Assembly: GCF_004364335.1 (NCBI RefSeq)
Contig: NZ_SOCR01000005.1
Span: forward strand, 186,001 to 250,000
DNA from: Pseudomonas graminis
GTDB lineage: Bacteria; Pseudomonadota; Gammaproteobacteria; Pseudomonadales; Pseudomonadaceae
DNA: 64,000 bases
Reading direction: 5' to 3'
The position numbers and the translations under genes are program-made. The notes below the pieces were generated by a model that did no database searches, was not told the DNA's origin, and was given only the letters and a program-made list of their open reading frames with translations. Shown here in pieces: positions 17,692 to 27,086 of the stretch (position 1 is its first letter; every line of letters begins with the position of its first letter).

Positions 17692-19029
17692 TTACAAGTT
17701 GTAGCCACGTTCGTTGTGTTGCGCCAGATCCAGGCCGACTGCCTCTTCTTCCTCGGTGACACGCAGGCCCATGACCATGTCGAGCACCTTGAGGATGATG
17801 AAGGTCACGATCGCGGTGTAGATGACCGTGAAGCCGACGCCTTTGCATTGAATCCAGACTTGTGCCGCGATGTCGGTCACGGTGCCGAAGCCGCCCAGCG
17901 AAGGGGCTGCAAACACGCCGGTCAGGATCGCGCCAAGGATACCGCCGATACCGTGAACGCCGAAAGCATCCAGGGAGTCGTCGTAGCCCAGCTTGCGTTT
18001 CAGGCTGGTGGCGCAGAAGAAGCAGACCACGCCTGCCGCCAGACCGATGATCAGGCCGCCCATTGGGCCGACAGTACCAGCGGCCGGAGTGACGGCAACC
18101 AGACCGGCAACCACACCCGAGGCGATGCCCAGAGCGCTTGGCTTACCGTGGGTCAGCCATTCGGCGAACATCCAGCCCAGTGCTGCGGCAGCGGTAGCGA
18201 TCTGGGTGACCAGCATGGCCATACCCGCGGTGCCGTTGGCCGCAGCCGCAGAACCTGCGTTGAAACCGAACCAGCCCACCCAGAGCATGGCCGCGCCGAC
18301 CAGGGTGTAACCCAGATTGTGCGGAGCCATCGGGGTGGTCGGGAAACCTTTGCGCTTGCCCAGTACCAGGCACGCTACCAGGCCAGCCACACCGGCGTTG
18401 ATGTGGACAACGGTGCCGCCCGCGAAGTCGAGAACGCCCCAGTCCCACAACAGACCACCGACGCCGCTCCAGACCATGTGCGCAATCGGCGCATAAACCA
18501 GAGTGAACCATATCCCCATGAAGATCAGCATCGCGGAGAACTTCATGCGTTCTGCGAAGGCGCCGACAATCAGGGCCGGGGTGATGATGGCGAAAGTCAT
18601 CTGGAAGGTCACGAAAACGGCTTCCGGGAACAGTGCCGCAGGACCGGTAATGCTCGCAGGGGTGATGCCTGCCAGGAACGCCTTCGAAAGACCGCCGACG
18701 AAGGAGTTGAAGTTGACGACGTTGACTTCCATACCGGTGGTATCGAACGCCATGCTGTAGCCGTAGACGACCCACAGGATGCTGATCAGGCCGGTAATGG
18801 CGAAGCACTGCATCATCACGGAAAGAATGTTTTTCGAGCGGACCATGCCGCCGTAGAACAGCGCCAGACCGGGGATGGTCATGAACAGCACCAGCGCGGT
18901 GGAGGTGAGCATCCAGGCGGTGTCGCCGGAATTGAGTACGGGGGCTGCCACTTCGTCTGCCGCCATGGCCAAGCCAGGGGTTACGAGGGACAACAGGGCT
19001 CCTAGCCCTGCGAATTGACGCAGAGTCAT
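17692..19029 (-). CDS. amtB: Ammonium transporter AmtB
   Basis: 445 residues from ATG 19029, preceded by CAGGAGAA. A signal-peptide-like N-terminus (LGALLSLVTPGLAMAAD) is followed by eleven hydrophobic helices, as in Amt/Rh channels. Signature segments include GDTAWMLTSTALVLFMTIPGLALFYGGMVR (shown by its ends near residues 30-59) and DDSLDAFGVHGIGGI near the C-terminal half, with the pore histidine. Cotranscribed with glnK, whose product plugs this channel at low ammonium demand; PII-AmtB linkage is nearly universal. Confidence 0.96.
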   Translation of the reverse strand: MTLRQFAGLGALLSLVTPGLAMAADEVAAPVLNSGDTAWMLTSTALVLFMTIPGLALFYGGMVRSKNILSVMMQCFAITGLISILWVVYGYSMAFDTTGMEVNVVNFNSFVGGLSKAFLAGITPASITGPAALFPEAVFVTFQMTFAIITPALIVGAFAERMKFSAMLIFMGIWFTLVYAPIAHMVWSGVGGLLWDWGVLDFAGGTVVHINAGVAGLVACLVLGKRKGFPTTPMAPHNLGYTLVGAAMLWVGWFGFNAGSAAAANGTAGMAMLVTQIATAAAALGWMFAEWLTHGKPSALGIASGVVAGLVAVTPAAGTVGPMGGLIIGLAAGVVCFFCATSLKRKLGYDDSLDAFGVHGIGGILGAILTGVFAAPSLGGFGTVTDIAAQVWIQCKGVGFTVIYTAIVTFIILKVLDMVMGLRVTEEEEAVGLDLAQHNERGYNL

Positions 19030-19063
19030 ATTGTTTTCTCCTGGGGCGTTGGGGTTTGGCGGC

Positions 19064-19817
<754 letters not shown>

Positions 19818-20102
19818 ATGCTCGCCCCCAAAGCCTTTCTCGACGCCCTGAGCGGCCACGCCTCCCGCCTGTTCAATGGCGAAACCCCGGTTCCCCGCAG
19901 CGAATTCGAAACCCAGTTCAAGGCGCTGCTGCAGAGCGGCTTCAGCAAGCTGGACTTGGTCAGCCGGGAAGAATTCGACAGCCAGATGATCGTCCTCGCC
20001 CGCACCCGCGCCCGTCTTGAGGCACTGGAAGCGAAGATGGCGGAGATGGAAGCGCAGTTGGCCACGCAACCGAAAGTGCCAGGGGCTGAGCCACAGAGTT
20101 GA
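19818..20102 (+). CDS. ubiK: UbiK, ubiquinone biosynthesis accessory factor (YqiC)
   Basis: 94 residues. N-terminal amphipathic helix (ALSGHASRLF), the FKALLQSGFSKLDLVSREEFD core and a C-terminal coiled coil (ARTRARLEALEAKMAEMEAQL) match the YqiC/BMFP trimeric fold. UbiK works with UbiJ in the soluble ubiquinone-synthesis complex. Confidence 0.92.
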   Translation: MLAPKAFLDALSGHASRLFNGETPVPRSEFETQFKALLQSGFSKLDLVSREEFDSQMIVLARTRARLEALEAKMAEMEAQLATQPKVPGAEPQS

Positions 20103-20122
20103 GCGCTGAATGCTGATGTTGC

Positions 20123-20428
20123 TCAGGCGCAGTGCGCAATGCGCTGAACCTGAGCTTTGATCGCGTCACCTCGCTCGATCTCTGCTTTGCGCAGGTCGTA
20201 GGTGAGTTGCAAGTTCAGCCAGAACTCCGGGGTGGTTTCGAAACACGCCGCCAAGCGTAGCGCCATGTCGGCGCTGACGCCCCTGCGTTGCAGGACGATA
20301 TCGTTGACGGTGGGTGTTGAGACGCCCAGCGCCCGAGCCAGCGCTGCTGAGGCAAGGCCCAAGGGTTCGAGGAACTCTTCTTTGAGAATTTCCCCGGGAT
20401 GTACAGAGCGCATTCCAGTCCTGGTCAT
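20123..20428 (-). CDS. HigA-type antitoxin / XRE regulator without an adjacent toxin
   Basis: 101 residues. Starts with the HigA signature HPGEILKEEFLEPLGL, then an HTH (ALARALGVSTPTVNDIVLQRRG) and the conserved AACFETTPEFWLNLQ. AAGGAG precedes the start. In higBA loci the toxin lies immediately upstream of higA; here only 118 bases separate this start from the divergent comM start, too little for HigB, and I found no HigB-like C-terminus in them. It is therefore a solitary antitoxin-family regulator, domesticated or a remnant. Confidence 0.88.
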   Translation of the reverse strand: MTRTGMRSVHPGEILKEEFLEPLGLASAALARALGVSTPTVNDIVLQRRGVSADMALRLAACFETTPEFWLNLQLTYDLRKAEIERGDAIKAQVQRIAHCA

Positions 20429-20546
20429 GATTCATCTCACTCCTTCGATTCATACACATGCCGTAGAACATGCACGGGGCCGCAGGCCGGAGCAATGACT
20501 ATCCTTCAGCTCGCCGCAGGAAGCGGTGCTGCCTTCAAGGAAAGAC

Positions 20547-22040
20547 ATGTCCCTCGCGATTGTTCTGAGCCGTGCCCAGGTTGGCGTTGAAGCGCCTGCC
20601 GTGACCGTCGAAACCCATCTCGCCAATGGGCTGCCCAGCCTGACGCTGGTGGGTCTGCCGGAAGGCGCGGTGAAGGAGAGCAAGGATCGGGTGCGCAGTG
20701 CGATCCTTAACTGTCGACTGGAATTTCCCGCGCGACGCATCACGCTAAACCTCGCCCCTGCCGATTTGCCCAAGGACGGCGGACGCTTTGATCTTGCTAT
20801 CGCACTTGGCTTGCTCGCCGCCAGCGCGCAGGTGCCGACGCTTGCGCTGGAGGGCATTGAATGCCTAGGGGAGCTGGCATTGTCCGGTGCGATTCGGCCC
20901 GTGCAGGGCGTGCTACCGGCGGCGCTTGCTGCGCGTGAAGCGGGCCACACGCTGATCGTGCCGGCGGTGAATGCCGAGGAAGCGTGTCTGGCGTCAGGCC
21001 TGAAGGTAATCGCGGTCAGTCATCTGCTGGAGCTGGTGTCACACTTGAATGGGCATACGGTCATCCCGCCCTATAAATCCAATGGCCTGATTCTGCAGAC
21101 ACAGCCTTATCCCGACTTGAGTGAGGTGCAGGGCCAAACCGCCGCCAAGCGCGCTCTGTTGGTAGCCGCCGCCGGTGCACACAACCTTCTTTTCAGCGGC
21201 CCACCCGGAACCGGCAAAACGCTACTCGCGAGCCGTTTGCCAGGGCTGTTGCCGCCGCTGGATGAGCTCGAAGCGCTGGAGGTGGCGGCAATTCAGTCGG
21301 TCGCCAGTCACGCCCCGCTGACCAGTTGGCCACAGCGCCCTTTTCGGCAACCCCATCATTCGGCATCGGGCCCTGCGCTGGTCGGCGGTGGCAGTCGCCC
21401 GCAACCTGGCGAAATTACCCTCGCGCACCACGGCGTGCTGTTTCTGGACGAGCTTCCGGAATTTGATCGGCGTGTGCTGGAGGTGCTGCGCGAACCCCTT
21501 GAGTCAGGCTACATCGTGATTTCCCGGGCGCGGGACCGGGTGCGCTTTCCGGCGCGCTTTCAACTGGTCGCGGCGATGAACCCATGCCCGTGCGGTTATC
21601 ACGGCGAGCCGACCGGGCGCTGCCGCTGCTCAACCGATCAGATTCAGCGGTACCGCAACAAGCTGTCTGGCCCATTGCTCGACCGGATCGACCTGCATCT
21701 GACGGTCGCTCGGGAAACCACCTCCTTGGCCGCCACTGCAGACAGCAAGGGTGAAAGCGCCAGCGCAGCGGAGGTGGTATCCGACGCACGCCAGCGCCAA
21801 CAGCGCCGCCAGGGTTGCGCCAACGCCTTTCTTGATCTGCCTGCGCTGCGCCAGCACTGCGCGCTGCTACCGGAAGACGAAGCCTGGCTCGAGAATGCTT
21901 GCGAACGCCTGAACCTCTCCCTGCGCGCTGCACACCGATTGCTGAAAGTCGCGCGGACGCTGGCGGATCTGGAGAAGGTGGACGCCATCGCCCGATGCCA
22001 CATTGCTGAGGCTTTGCAGTATCGGCCTTCGTCGAATTGA
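20547..22040 (+). CDS. comM: ComM/YifB, AAA+ Mg-chelatase-like helicase
   Basis: 497 residues from ATG 20547 (AAGGA upstream). N-terminal Lon-protease-S5-like domain (1-170), then an AAA+ domain with Walker A GPPGTGKT near residue 219 and Walker B LFLDELPEF, and a C-terminal Mg-chelatase helical domain. A four-cysteine-type segment CPCGYHGEPTGRCRC lies after the core. ComM is a hexameric branch-migration helicase for natural transformation in Vibrio and Acinetobacter. Confidence 0.93.
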   Translation: MSLAIVLSRAQVGVEAPAVTVETHLANGLPSLTLVGLPEGAVKESKDRVRSAILNCRLEFPARRITLNLAPADLPKDGGRFDLAIALGLLAASAQVPTLALEGIECLGELALSGAIRPVQGVLPAALAAREAGHTLIVPAVNAEEACLASGLKVIAVSHLLELVSHLNGHTVIPPYKSNGLILQTQPYPDLSEVQGQTAAKRALLVAAAGAHNLLFSGPPGTGKTLLASRLPGLLPPLDELEALEVAAIQSVASHAPLTSWPQRPFRQPHHSASGPALVGGGSRPQPGEITLAHHGVLFLDELPEFDRRVLEVLREPLESGYIVISRARDRVRFPARFQLVAAMNPCPCGYHGEPTGRCRCSTDQIQRYRNKLSGPLLDRIDLHLTVARETTSLAATADSKGESASAAEVVSDARQRQQRRQGCANAFLDLPALRQHCALLPEDEAWLENACERLNLSLRAAHRLLKVARTLADLEKVDAIARCHIAEALQYRPSSN

Positions 22041-22074
22041 AGACCGGATACACCGTGGGTTGTAAGGAGATCCA

Positions 22075-22166
22075 CTGTAGGAGCGCGCTTACCCGCGAAC
22101 GCGTCTTTTCAGTCGCCATCGGTGCAATCTGACCCACCGCATTCGCGGGCAAGCGCGCTCCTACAA
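22075..22166. repeat. REPIN
   Basis: TGTAGGAGCGCGCTTACCCGCGAA (from 22077) and inverted ATTCGCGGGCAAGCGCGCTCCTACA (22141-22165). Same family as at 16395, with one substitution in the first arm. Between convergent comM and the chemoreceptor gene. Confidence 0.9.
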
Positions 22167-22256
22167 ACGTGCATCGCCGGTGACGTTCGGGCAAATGGGG
22201 CGCTTGAAAAAAACGAACGCACCCCGACAGTCAAGCAATTCGGCAGCGTCTCAGCC

Positions 22257-24233
22257 TCACCGAAACCGATCCACTTCCTTCTGCAAGTCAGCCGCCACGG
22301 CATTCAGCTCTTGAGCCGTGATCGCCAGATTGGACACGACTTCGCGTTGCTCGCTGTTCGCCAGGGCGATGCTTTGCAGGTTGGCGCTGAGCAGCGTTGC
22401 GGTGTTGCTCTGCTCTTGGGTCGCGGTGGTGATGGACGTGAATTGCTCGCCGGCCGAGCGGCTTTGTTCGTCGATCTGGGCCAGCGCTGCCGCGACTTTG
22501 GCGTTGCGCGACAGGCCTTCCTGCATCAGCGCGTTACCTTGCTGCATGGTGTTGATGGCATTGCTGGTCTCTTGCTGGATGCTGCTGATCATGCCGGAGA
22601 TTTCGTCGGTGGCCTGACGCGTACGTGATGCCAGGCTGCGGACTTCATCCGCTACCACCGCAAAGCCACGGCCTTGCTCACCGGCGCGTGCTGCTTCAAT
22701 CGCGGCGTTGAGGGCCAGGAGGTTGGTCTGCTCGGCGATCGAGGTGATGACGCTGACAATCCCGCCGATCTCCTGCGAGCGTTGGCCCAAGGTATCGATC
22801 ACCGTCGCGGTGCTGCTCAGCGAGCCTGCAATTTGCTCCAGCGAGGCCGATGCCTCTTCCATGGACGTGCGACCGATGCGTGTCTGCTGGGCATTGCCCT
22901 GCGCCATGCGTTCGGTGGTGCCCATGTTGTCGGCGATGGTCAGAGCCGTGGCGCTGAACTCCTCCACCGCGCCGGCCATGCTGGTGATTTCGCCGGATTG
23001 CTGCTCCATCCCTTCATAAGCGCCGCCCGACAGACCGGACAGTGCGTTGGCTCGACCGCTGACTTCCAGCGCGGCCGTACGGATGTGGGACACCATGGTT
23101 TCCAGCGCCTGGCCCATCTTGTTGAAACTACCCGCCAACTGACCAATTTCGTCATGGCTGGAAATGTTCAGTCGTGCGCTCAAATCACCTGCGCCGAGGG
23201 CTTCTGCCTGACTGACCAACGCCGACAGCGGCCGCAGCTTGCTGCGCAACAGCCAGATCGCGGCACTGACAGCGATCAACATGGCCAGAAGGCTGCCGAT
23301 GGCCAATTGCGTACCGACGCTCCAGGTCACAGCGCTGATTTCATCCTTGGGCATCGTCGCCAGAACCGTCCAAGGGCCACCGGTAAACTTCTCGCCGACG
23401 GTGTAGAAATCCTCACCGGCGTCCTGCCAGAAACGCCCAACGCTCGGGGTCTTGGCGAACTCAGCCAATGTAGTGCTTGCCTGATCCAGATCCTTCACGC
23501 CGGCAGGTGCCACCAGCCATTTGTTCTGCTCATCAAGCAGGGCCAGCGAACCGGTGGAACCGATGCGGAAGTTTTTCAGGTTGTCGAACTGCGCCTTCTG
23601 CGCGTCGGTGTAGTCGAAGCCGACGAACAGCACGGCGATGACTTTGCCGCTGGCGTCACGCACAGGGCTGTACTGCGTCATGTACAGCCGATCGAACAAC
23701 AGCGCGCGACCGACGTATCCCTGCCCGGCGAGCAACTTGTCGTAGGCCGGATGCTTGTGATCCAGCGAGGTACCGAGGGCGCGTGAGCCGTCCTGCTTGC
23801 TCAGGGAAGTGCTGACACGCACGAAGTCGTCGCCGCTGCGAACGAAGACCGTCGCCACGCCGGCAGTCATGTTTTTGAAGTCGTCGACTTCCGTGAAGTC
23901 GTTGTTCAGTGCAGTGCCGTTCATCAGCAGCGCAGGGGTCTGCACGCCCGCGACCGCAATCTGCTGATCGCCCTGCAGGCTCAGGCCGCCCGAAAAACGC
24001 TTCTCGAACAGGCCGCTCAGACGCAGGGTGCTGTCACGCAAGGTGCTGTGGAAGGTATTCAACTGGTCGGCGAGCAAACGAGCTTCGCTGCCCATGTGCT
24101 CTTCACGGATGACCAGGTTTGCCGCGTCCAGTGAGCGCAGGGCGAACAGGGTGCTGCCGCTGATGACGACGGCCAGAATAACGGCCAGGGCAATGCCGAG
24201 TTGCGAAGCAATTCGGGCGCGAGGCTGAGGCAT
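22257..24233 (-). CDS. Methyl-accepting chemotaxis protein with Cache_3-Cache_2-type sensor
   Basis: 658 residues. TM1 about 11-31, a large periplasmic sensor (about 35-300) with the [17 protein letters not shown] pattern of Cache domains, TM2 about 304-327, HAMP (about 328-380) and a 24-36-heptad-type signalling domain. The conserved hairpin tip [20 protein letters not shown] is near 498-517. It ends in VDRFR without a CheR-tethering pentapeptide. Ligand cannot be deduced; Cache sensors bind amino acids, organic acids and similar. Monocistronic. Confidence 0.93.
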   Translation of the reverse strand: MPQPRARIASQLGIALAVILAVVISGSTLFALRSLDAANLVIREEHMGSEARLLADQLNTFHSTLRDSTLRLSGLFEKRFSGGLSLQGDQQIAVAGVQTPALLMNGTALNNDFTEVDDFKNMTAGVATVFVRSGDDFVRVSTSLSKQDGSRALGTSLDHKHPAYDKLLAGQGYVGRALLFDRLYMTQYSPVRDASGKVIAVLFVGFDYTDAQKAQFDNLKNFRIGSTGSLALLDEQNKWLVAPAGVKDLDQASTTLAEFAKTPSVGRFWQDAGEDFYTVGEKFTGGPWTVLATMPKDEISAVTWSVGTQLAIGSLLAMLIAVSAAIWLLRSKLRPLSALVSQAEALGAGDLSARLNISSHDEIGQLAGSFNKMGQALETMVSHIRTAALEVSGRANALSGLSGGAYEGMEQQSGEITSMAGAVEEFSATALTIADNMGTTERMAQGNAQQTRIGRTSMEEASASLEQIAGSLSSTATVIDTLGQRSQEIGGIVSVITSIAEQTNLLALNAAIEAARAGEQGRGFAVVADEVRSLASRTRQATDEISGMISSIQQETSNAINTMQQGNALMQEGLSRNAKVAAALAQIDEQSRSAGEQFTSITTATQEQSNTATLLSANLQSIALANSEQREVVSNLAITAQELNAVAADLQKEVDRFR

Positions 24234-24342
24234 TGGGGCTCCTTGCCGAACGACTGGGCCGTCCTGATCTCAGGAACACCATTCGGACGAATTTAATAGA
24301 GAGGATCGATGAACCGATTGAGGTGAACGGCTCTGCAATACA

Positions 24343-24369
24343 CCTTCGGCCTACAAAGCAAATACTTGA
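24343..24369 (-). promoter_or_regulatory. Candidate FliA (sigma-28) promoter of the chemoreceptor
   Basis: On the minus strand, TCAA, 15 bases, then GCCGAAGG, about 110 bases upstream of the chemoreceptor ATG. The flagellar sigma-28 consensus is TAAA-N15-GCCGATAA, so the spacing is exact and the -10 core GCCGA is kept. Chemoreceptors are typical FliA targets. Confidence 0.4.
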
Positions 24370-24450
24370 GTCCTACACCGTTTCAGGACGGAATTAATTC
24401 CCTTTTTGGCGGTCCCGCGTCCGCTTTCGACCGGGGAGCACTCCAAGTGC

Positions 24451-25371
24451 TCACTCCAGAATCGTCACGTCCGGCAACTCCATCGCCTGCACTTCGCCCT
24501 GCAAAAAGTCGCTCAGCCGCCGCATACGCTCGCCGCCCGGGCGAGTCTTGGGCCAGACGAGATAGTAGTTTTCGCCGCTGACCACCGCTGTGCGCCACGG
24601 CAGGCTGAGTCGACCCTGAGCGACATCCTCCGCCACCATCAGCAGATCGCCCATGGAAACGCCGTAACCGCGAGCCGCTGCGATCATGCCCAGCTCCAAC
24701 GTGTCGAAGACCTGCCCTCCTTTAAGCGAAACCCGGTCAGACAGATCCATACGTTCCAGCCATCGGCGCCAGTCGCGGCGATCGGGCGTGGGGTGCAGCA
24801 GTTCGGCGCCGGCCAGTCGCTCGGCATCCCACGGCGCGTCATCCAGCAGCGTCGGCGCGCCCACAGGAATCAGCCATTCCGGGAACAGGTACGTCGCCTC
24901 CCACTCCGGCGGGAAATGCCCATGGCTGAGCAACACCGCGCAATCGAACGGCTCTTGGGTGAAGTCGACGCTGTCGATGTCCATCCACGCGCTGGTGAGT
25001 TGCACCTCGTTACCCACCTGCAGATGGCGAAAACGACTCAGCCGCGCCAGCAACCAGCGCATGGTCAGGGTCGATGGGGCCTTCATGCGCAAGATGCCCT
25101 CCTCCGCCATCAGCGCGCTGCACGCTCGCTCCAAGGCCGAAAAGCCTTCCCGCACGCCCGGCAGCAATTCCCGCGCGGCCTCGGTGAGCTGCAGATTACG
25201 ACCATTACGGCGAAACAGGCGGCAGGCAAAATGTTCTTCCAGCGTGCGGATATGCCGACTGACCGCGCTTTGAGTGATCGACAGCTCTTCAGCGGCGCGC
25301 GTGAACGAGCTGTGTCGCGCAGCGGCTTCAAACGCGCGCAGGGCATACAGGGGCGGAAGGGTGCGTGACAT
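24451..25371 (-). CDS. LysR-family regulator, GcvA-like
   Basis: 306 residues. Winged HTH in residues 5-65 (LRAFEAAARHSSFTRAAEELSITQSAVSRHIRTLE), GcvA-like N-terminus PPLYALRAFEA, and a C-terminal effector domain. GAGGA precedes the start. It is divergent from a MATE efflux gene across 163 bases, so regulation of that exporter is plausible but not shown. Syntenic with a LysR/MATE pair in PAO1 from memory. Confidence 0.92.
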   Translation of the reverse strand: MSRTLPPLYALRAFEAAARHSSFTRAAEELSITQSAVSRHIRTLEEHFACRLFRRNGRNLQLTEAARELLPGVREGFSALERACSALMAEEGILRMKAPSTLTMRWLLARLSRFRHLQVGNEVQLTSAWMDIDSVDFTQEPFDCAVLLSHGHFPPEWEATYLFPEWLIPVGAPTLLDDAPWDAERLAGAELLHPTPDRRDWRRWLERMDLSDRVSLKGGQVFDTLELGMIAAARGYGVSMGDLLMVAEDVAQGRLSLPWRTAVVSGENYYLVWPKTRPGGERMRRLSDFLQGEVQAMELPDVTILE

Positions 25372-25534
25372 CGACGGGTATTCCTCAGGCAGTCGGCAAC
25401 TGAGATCACTCTACTGCAGAAATGGCAGGATGAGTTTTACTCATGCGAGGGATCGGATTTATCCCTTTGTGCATCCCCGCCTGAATCCCCACAATGACCG
25501 GCCTGCCAACACCCGCAATCCGAGCACAAAGACC

Positions 25535-26917
25535 ATGCACCAGCACGCCTTCAAAGAACTGTGGATCATCCTGCGTCTGGCCGGGCCGCTGATTGCATCG
25601 CAGATGGCGCACATGCTGATGGTGTTCACCGACACCGTGATGATGGGCAAGCTGGGCCCGGAATCCCTTGCCGGTGGCGGGCTGGGCGCAGCCAGCTATA
25701 ACTTCGTGTCGTTCTTTTGCGTGGGCGTCATGGCCGCCGTTGGCACCCTAGTCGCGATCCGCAAGGGCGCGAATGATCACGCTGGTGTCACTCGCCTGAC
25801 CCAGGCCGGTTTGTGGCTGGCATGGGGAATGGCGCTGATTGCCGCGCTGATCCTGTGGAACCTCGAACCGATTCTGCTGCAGTTTGGTCAAAACGAAGCC
25901 AACGTTCACATGGCCAGCGAATTTCTGATCACGCTGCCATTGGCGCTACCCGGCCTGCTGAGCTTCATGGCTCTGCGCGGCTTCACCAGTGCACTGGGGC
26001 GGGCGACCCCGGTAATGGTGATCAGCCTGGTGGGCGTGGCGCTGAACTTCGGGCTCAACTACGCCTTTATCCACGGGCTGTTCGGGCTGCCGCACTGGGG
26101 CCTGATGGGCATCGGTCTGGTCACGGCCATTGTCACCAACGCCATGGCCATCGCCCTGGCCCTGCACATTCGTTATCACAGCGCCTACGCGGCGTATCCC
26201 CTTCACAAAGAACTGATGAAGCTCTCGCGCAGTTGCCTGAAAGAACTGTGGCGTCTGGGCCTGCCGATTGGTGGCACCTACGCGGTGGAGGTCGGGTTGT
26301 TTACGTTTGCGGCGTTCTGCATGGGCGCCATGGGCAGCACCCAGATGGCCGCGCATCAGATCGCCCTGCAATCGGTGTCGATGGCGTTCATGGTTCCCGT
26401 CGGGATTTCCTATGCAGTGACCATGCGCATCGGCTTGCACTACGGCGCCGGGAACCTACTGCTGGCGCGCACGGCCGGGCGCATGGGGATTGGTTTCGGC
26501 GGCCTGCTGATGCTGTCGTTCGGCATCCTGTTCTGGGTCGCGCCCCATGCCGTCATCGGCTTGTTCGTGGACGTCAACGATCCGAAGTACCAGGGTGTGG
26601 TTGAGTTGGCGGTGAAGCTGCTGGCCATCGCCGCCTGGTTCGAGATTCTCGACGGCACACAGACCATCGCCATGGGCGCAATTCGAGGATTCAAGGACGC
26701 AAAAACCACGTTCCTGATCGGACTGGCAAGTTACTGGGTGGTCGGCGCGCCGCTGGCGTGGGGCCTCGGCTTTCTGGCTCACGAAGGCGCGGTAGGCGTG
26801 TGGTGGGGGTTGGCGATCGGTCTGCTCTGCTCAGCAGTCGCACTGACTTGGGCATTCGAGCGCAAAACCGCGCGGCTGCTGCGTAAAGAGGCAACGGGCG
26901 TTGTGGTGATGGGGTAA
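25535..26917 (+). CDS. MATE-family multidrug exporter
   Basis: 460 residues from ATG 25535 (MHQHAFKELW). Twelve predicted transmembrane helices in two MatE repeats; conserved opening RLAGPLIASQMAHMLMVFTDTVMMGKLG is typical of the NorM branch. It should exchange Na+ or H+ for cationic drugs. The longer upstream frame has no hydrophobic or family features. Related to PmpM/NorM of Pseudomonas, exact orthology unresolved. Confidence 0.92.
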   Translation: MHQHAFKELWIILRLAGPLIASQMAHMLMVFTDTVMMGKLGPESLAGGGLGAASYNFVSFFCVGVMAAVGTLVAIRKGANDHAGVTRLTQAGLWLAWGMALIAALILWNLEPILLQFGQNEANVHMASEFLITLPLALPGLLSFMALRGFTSALGRATPVMVISLVGVALNFGLNYAFIHGLFGLPHWGLMGIGLVTAIVTNAMAIALALHIRYHSAYAAYPLHKELMKLSRSCLKELWRLGLPIGGTYAVEVGLFTFAAFCMGAMGSTQMAAHQIALQSVSMAFMVPVGISYAVTMRIGLHYGAGNLLLARTAGRMGIGFGGLLMLSFGILFWVAPHAVIGLFVDVNDPKYQGVVELAVKLLAIAAWFEILDGTQTIAMGAIRGFKDAKTTFLIGLASYWVVGAPLAWGLGFLAHEGAVGVWWGLAIGLLCSAVALTWAFERKTARLLRKEATGVVVMG

Positions 26918-26930
26918 GCGGCTCAGACCT

Positions 26931-27067
26931 GCAGGAGCGTGGCTTGTCCCGCGATCTGCCGCGCAGCGGCAGCAAAACAAGCGAGCGCGGTGCATCAGGA
27001 CAAACGGAGTCGTCAGATTTTTTACGACTGCTGCGCAGCCGATCGCGGGACAAGCCACGCTCCTACG
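26931..27067. repeat. REPIN of a second family (GTGGCTTGTCCCGCGAT)
   Basis: GGAGCGTGGCTTGTCCCGCGAT (26934-26955) and its exact inverse ATCGCGGGACAAGCCACGCTCC (27042-27063) flank about 86 bases. The core differs from the GCGCGCTTGCCCGCG family elsewhere, so at least two REP families coexist. Confidence 0.88.
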
Positions 27068-27086
27068 GGCTGTGCACGACTACTCC

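Noticed and set aside
17620..19005. A 461-residue plus-strand open frame across amtB
   Set aside because: Antisense to a clear ammonium channel with good codon use; the H/D/R-rich sequence is a shadow frame.
20429..20546. Possible HigB toxin remnant upstream of higA
   Set aside because: Translating the minus strand in all frames gives no HigB-like C-terminal sequence, and the space is too short for the toxin.
22674..23786. A 370-residue plus-strand frame across the chemoreceptor gene
   Set aside because: Shadow of the chemoreceptor's coding strand; no hydrophobic or domain pattern.
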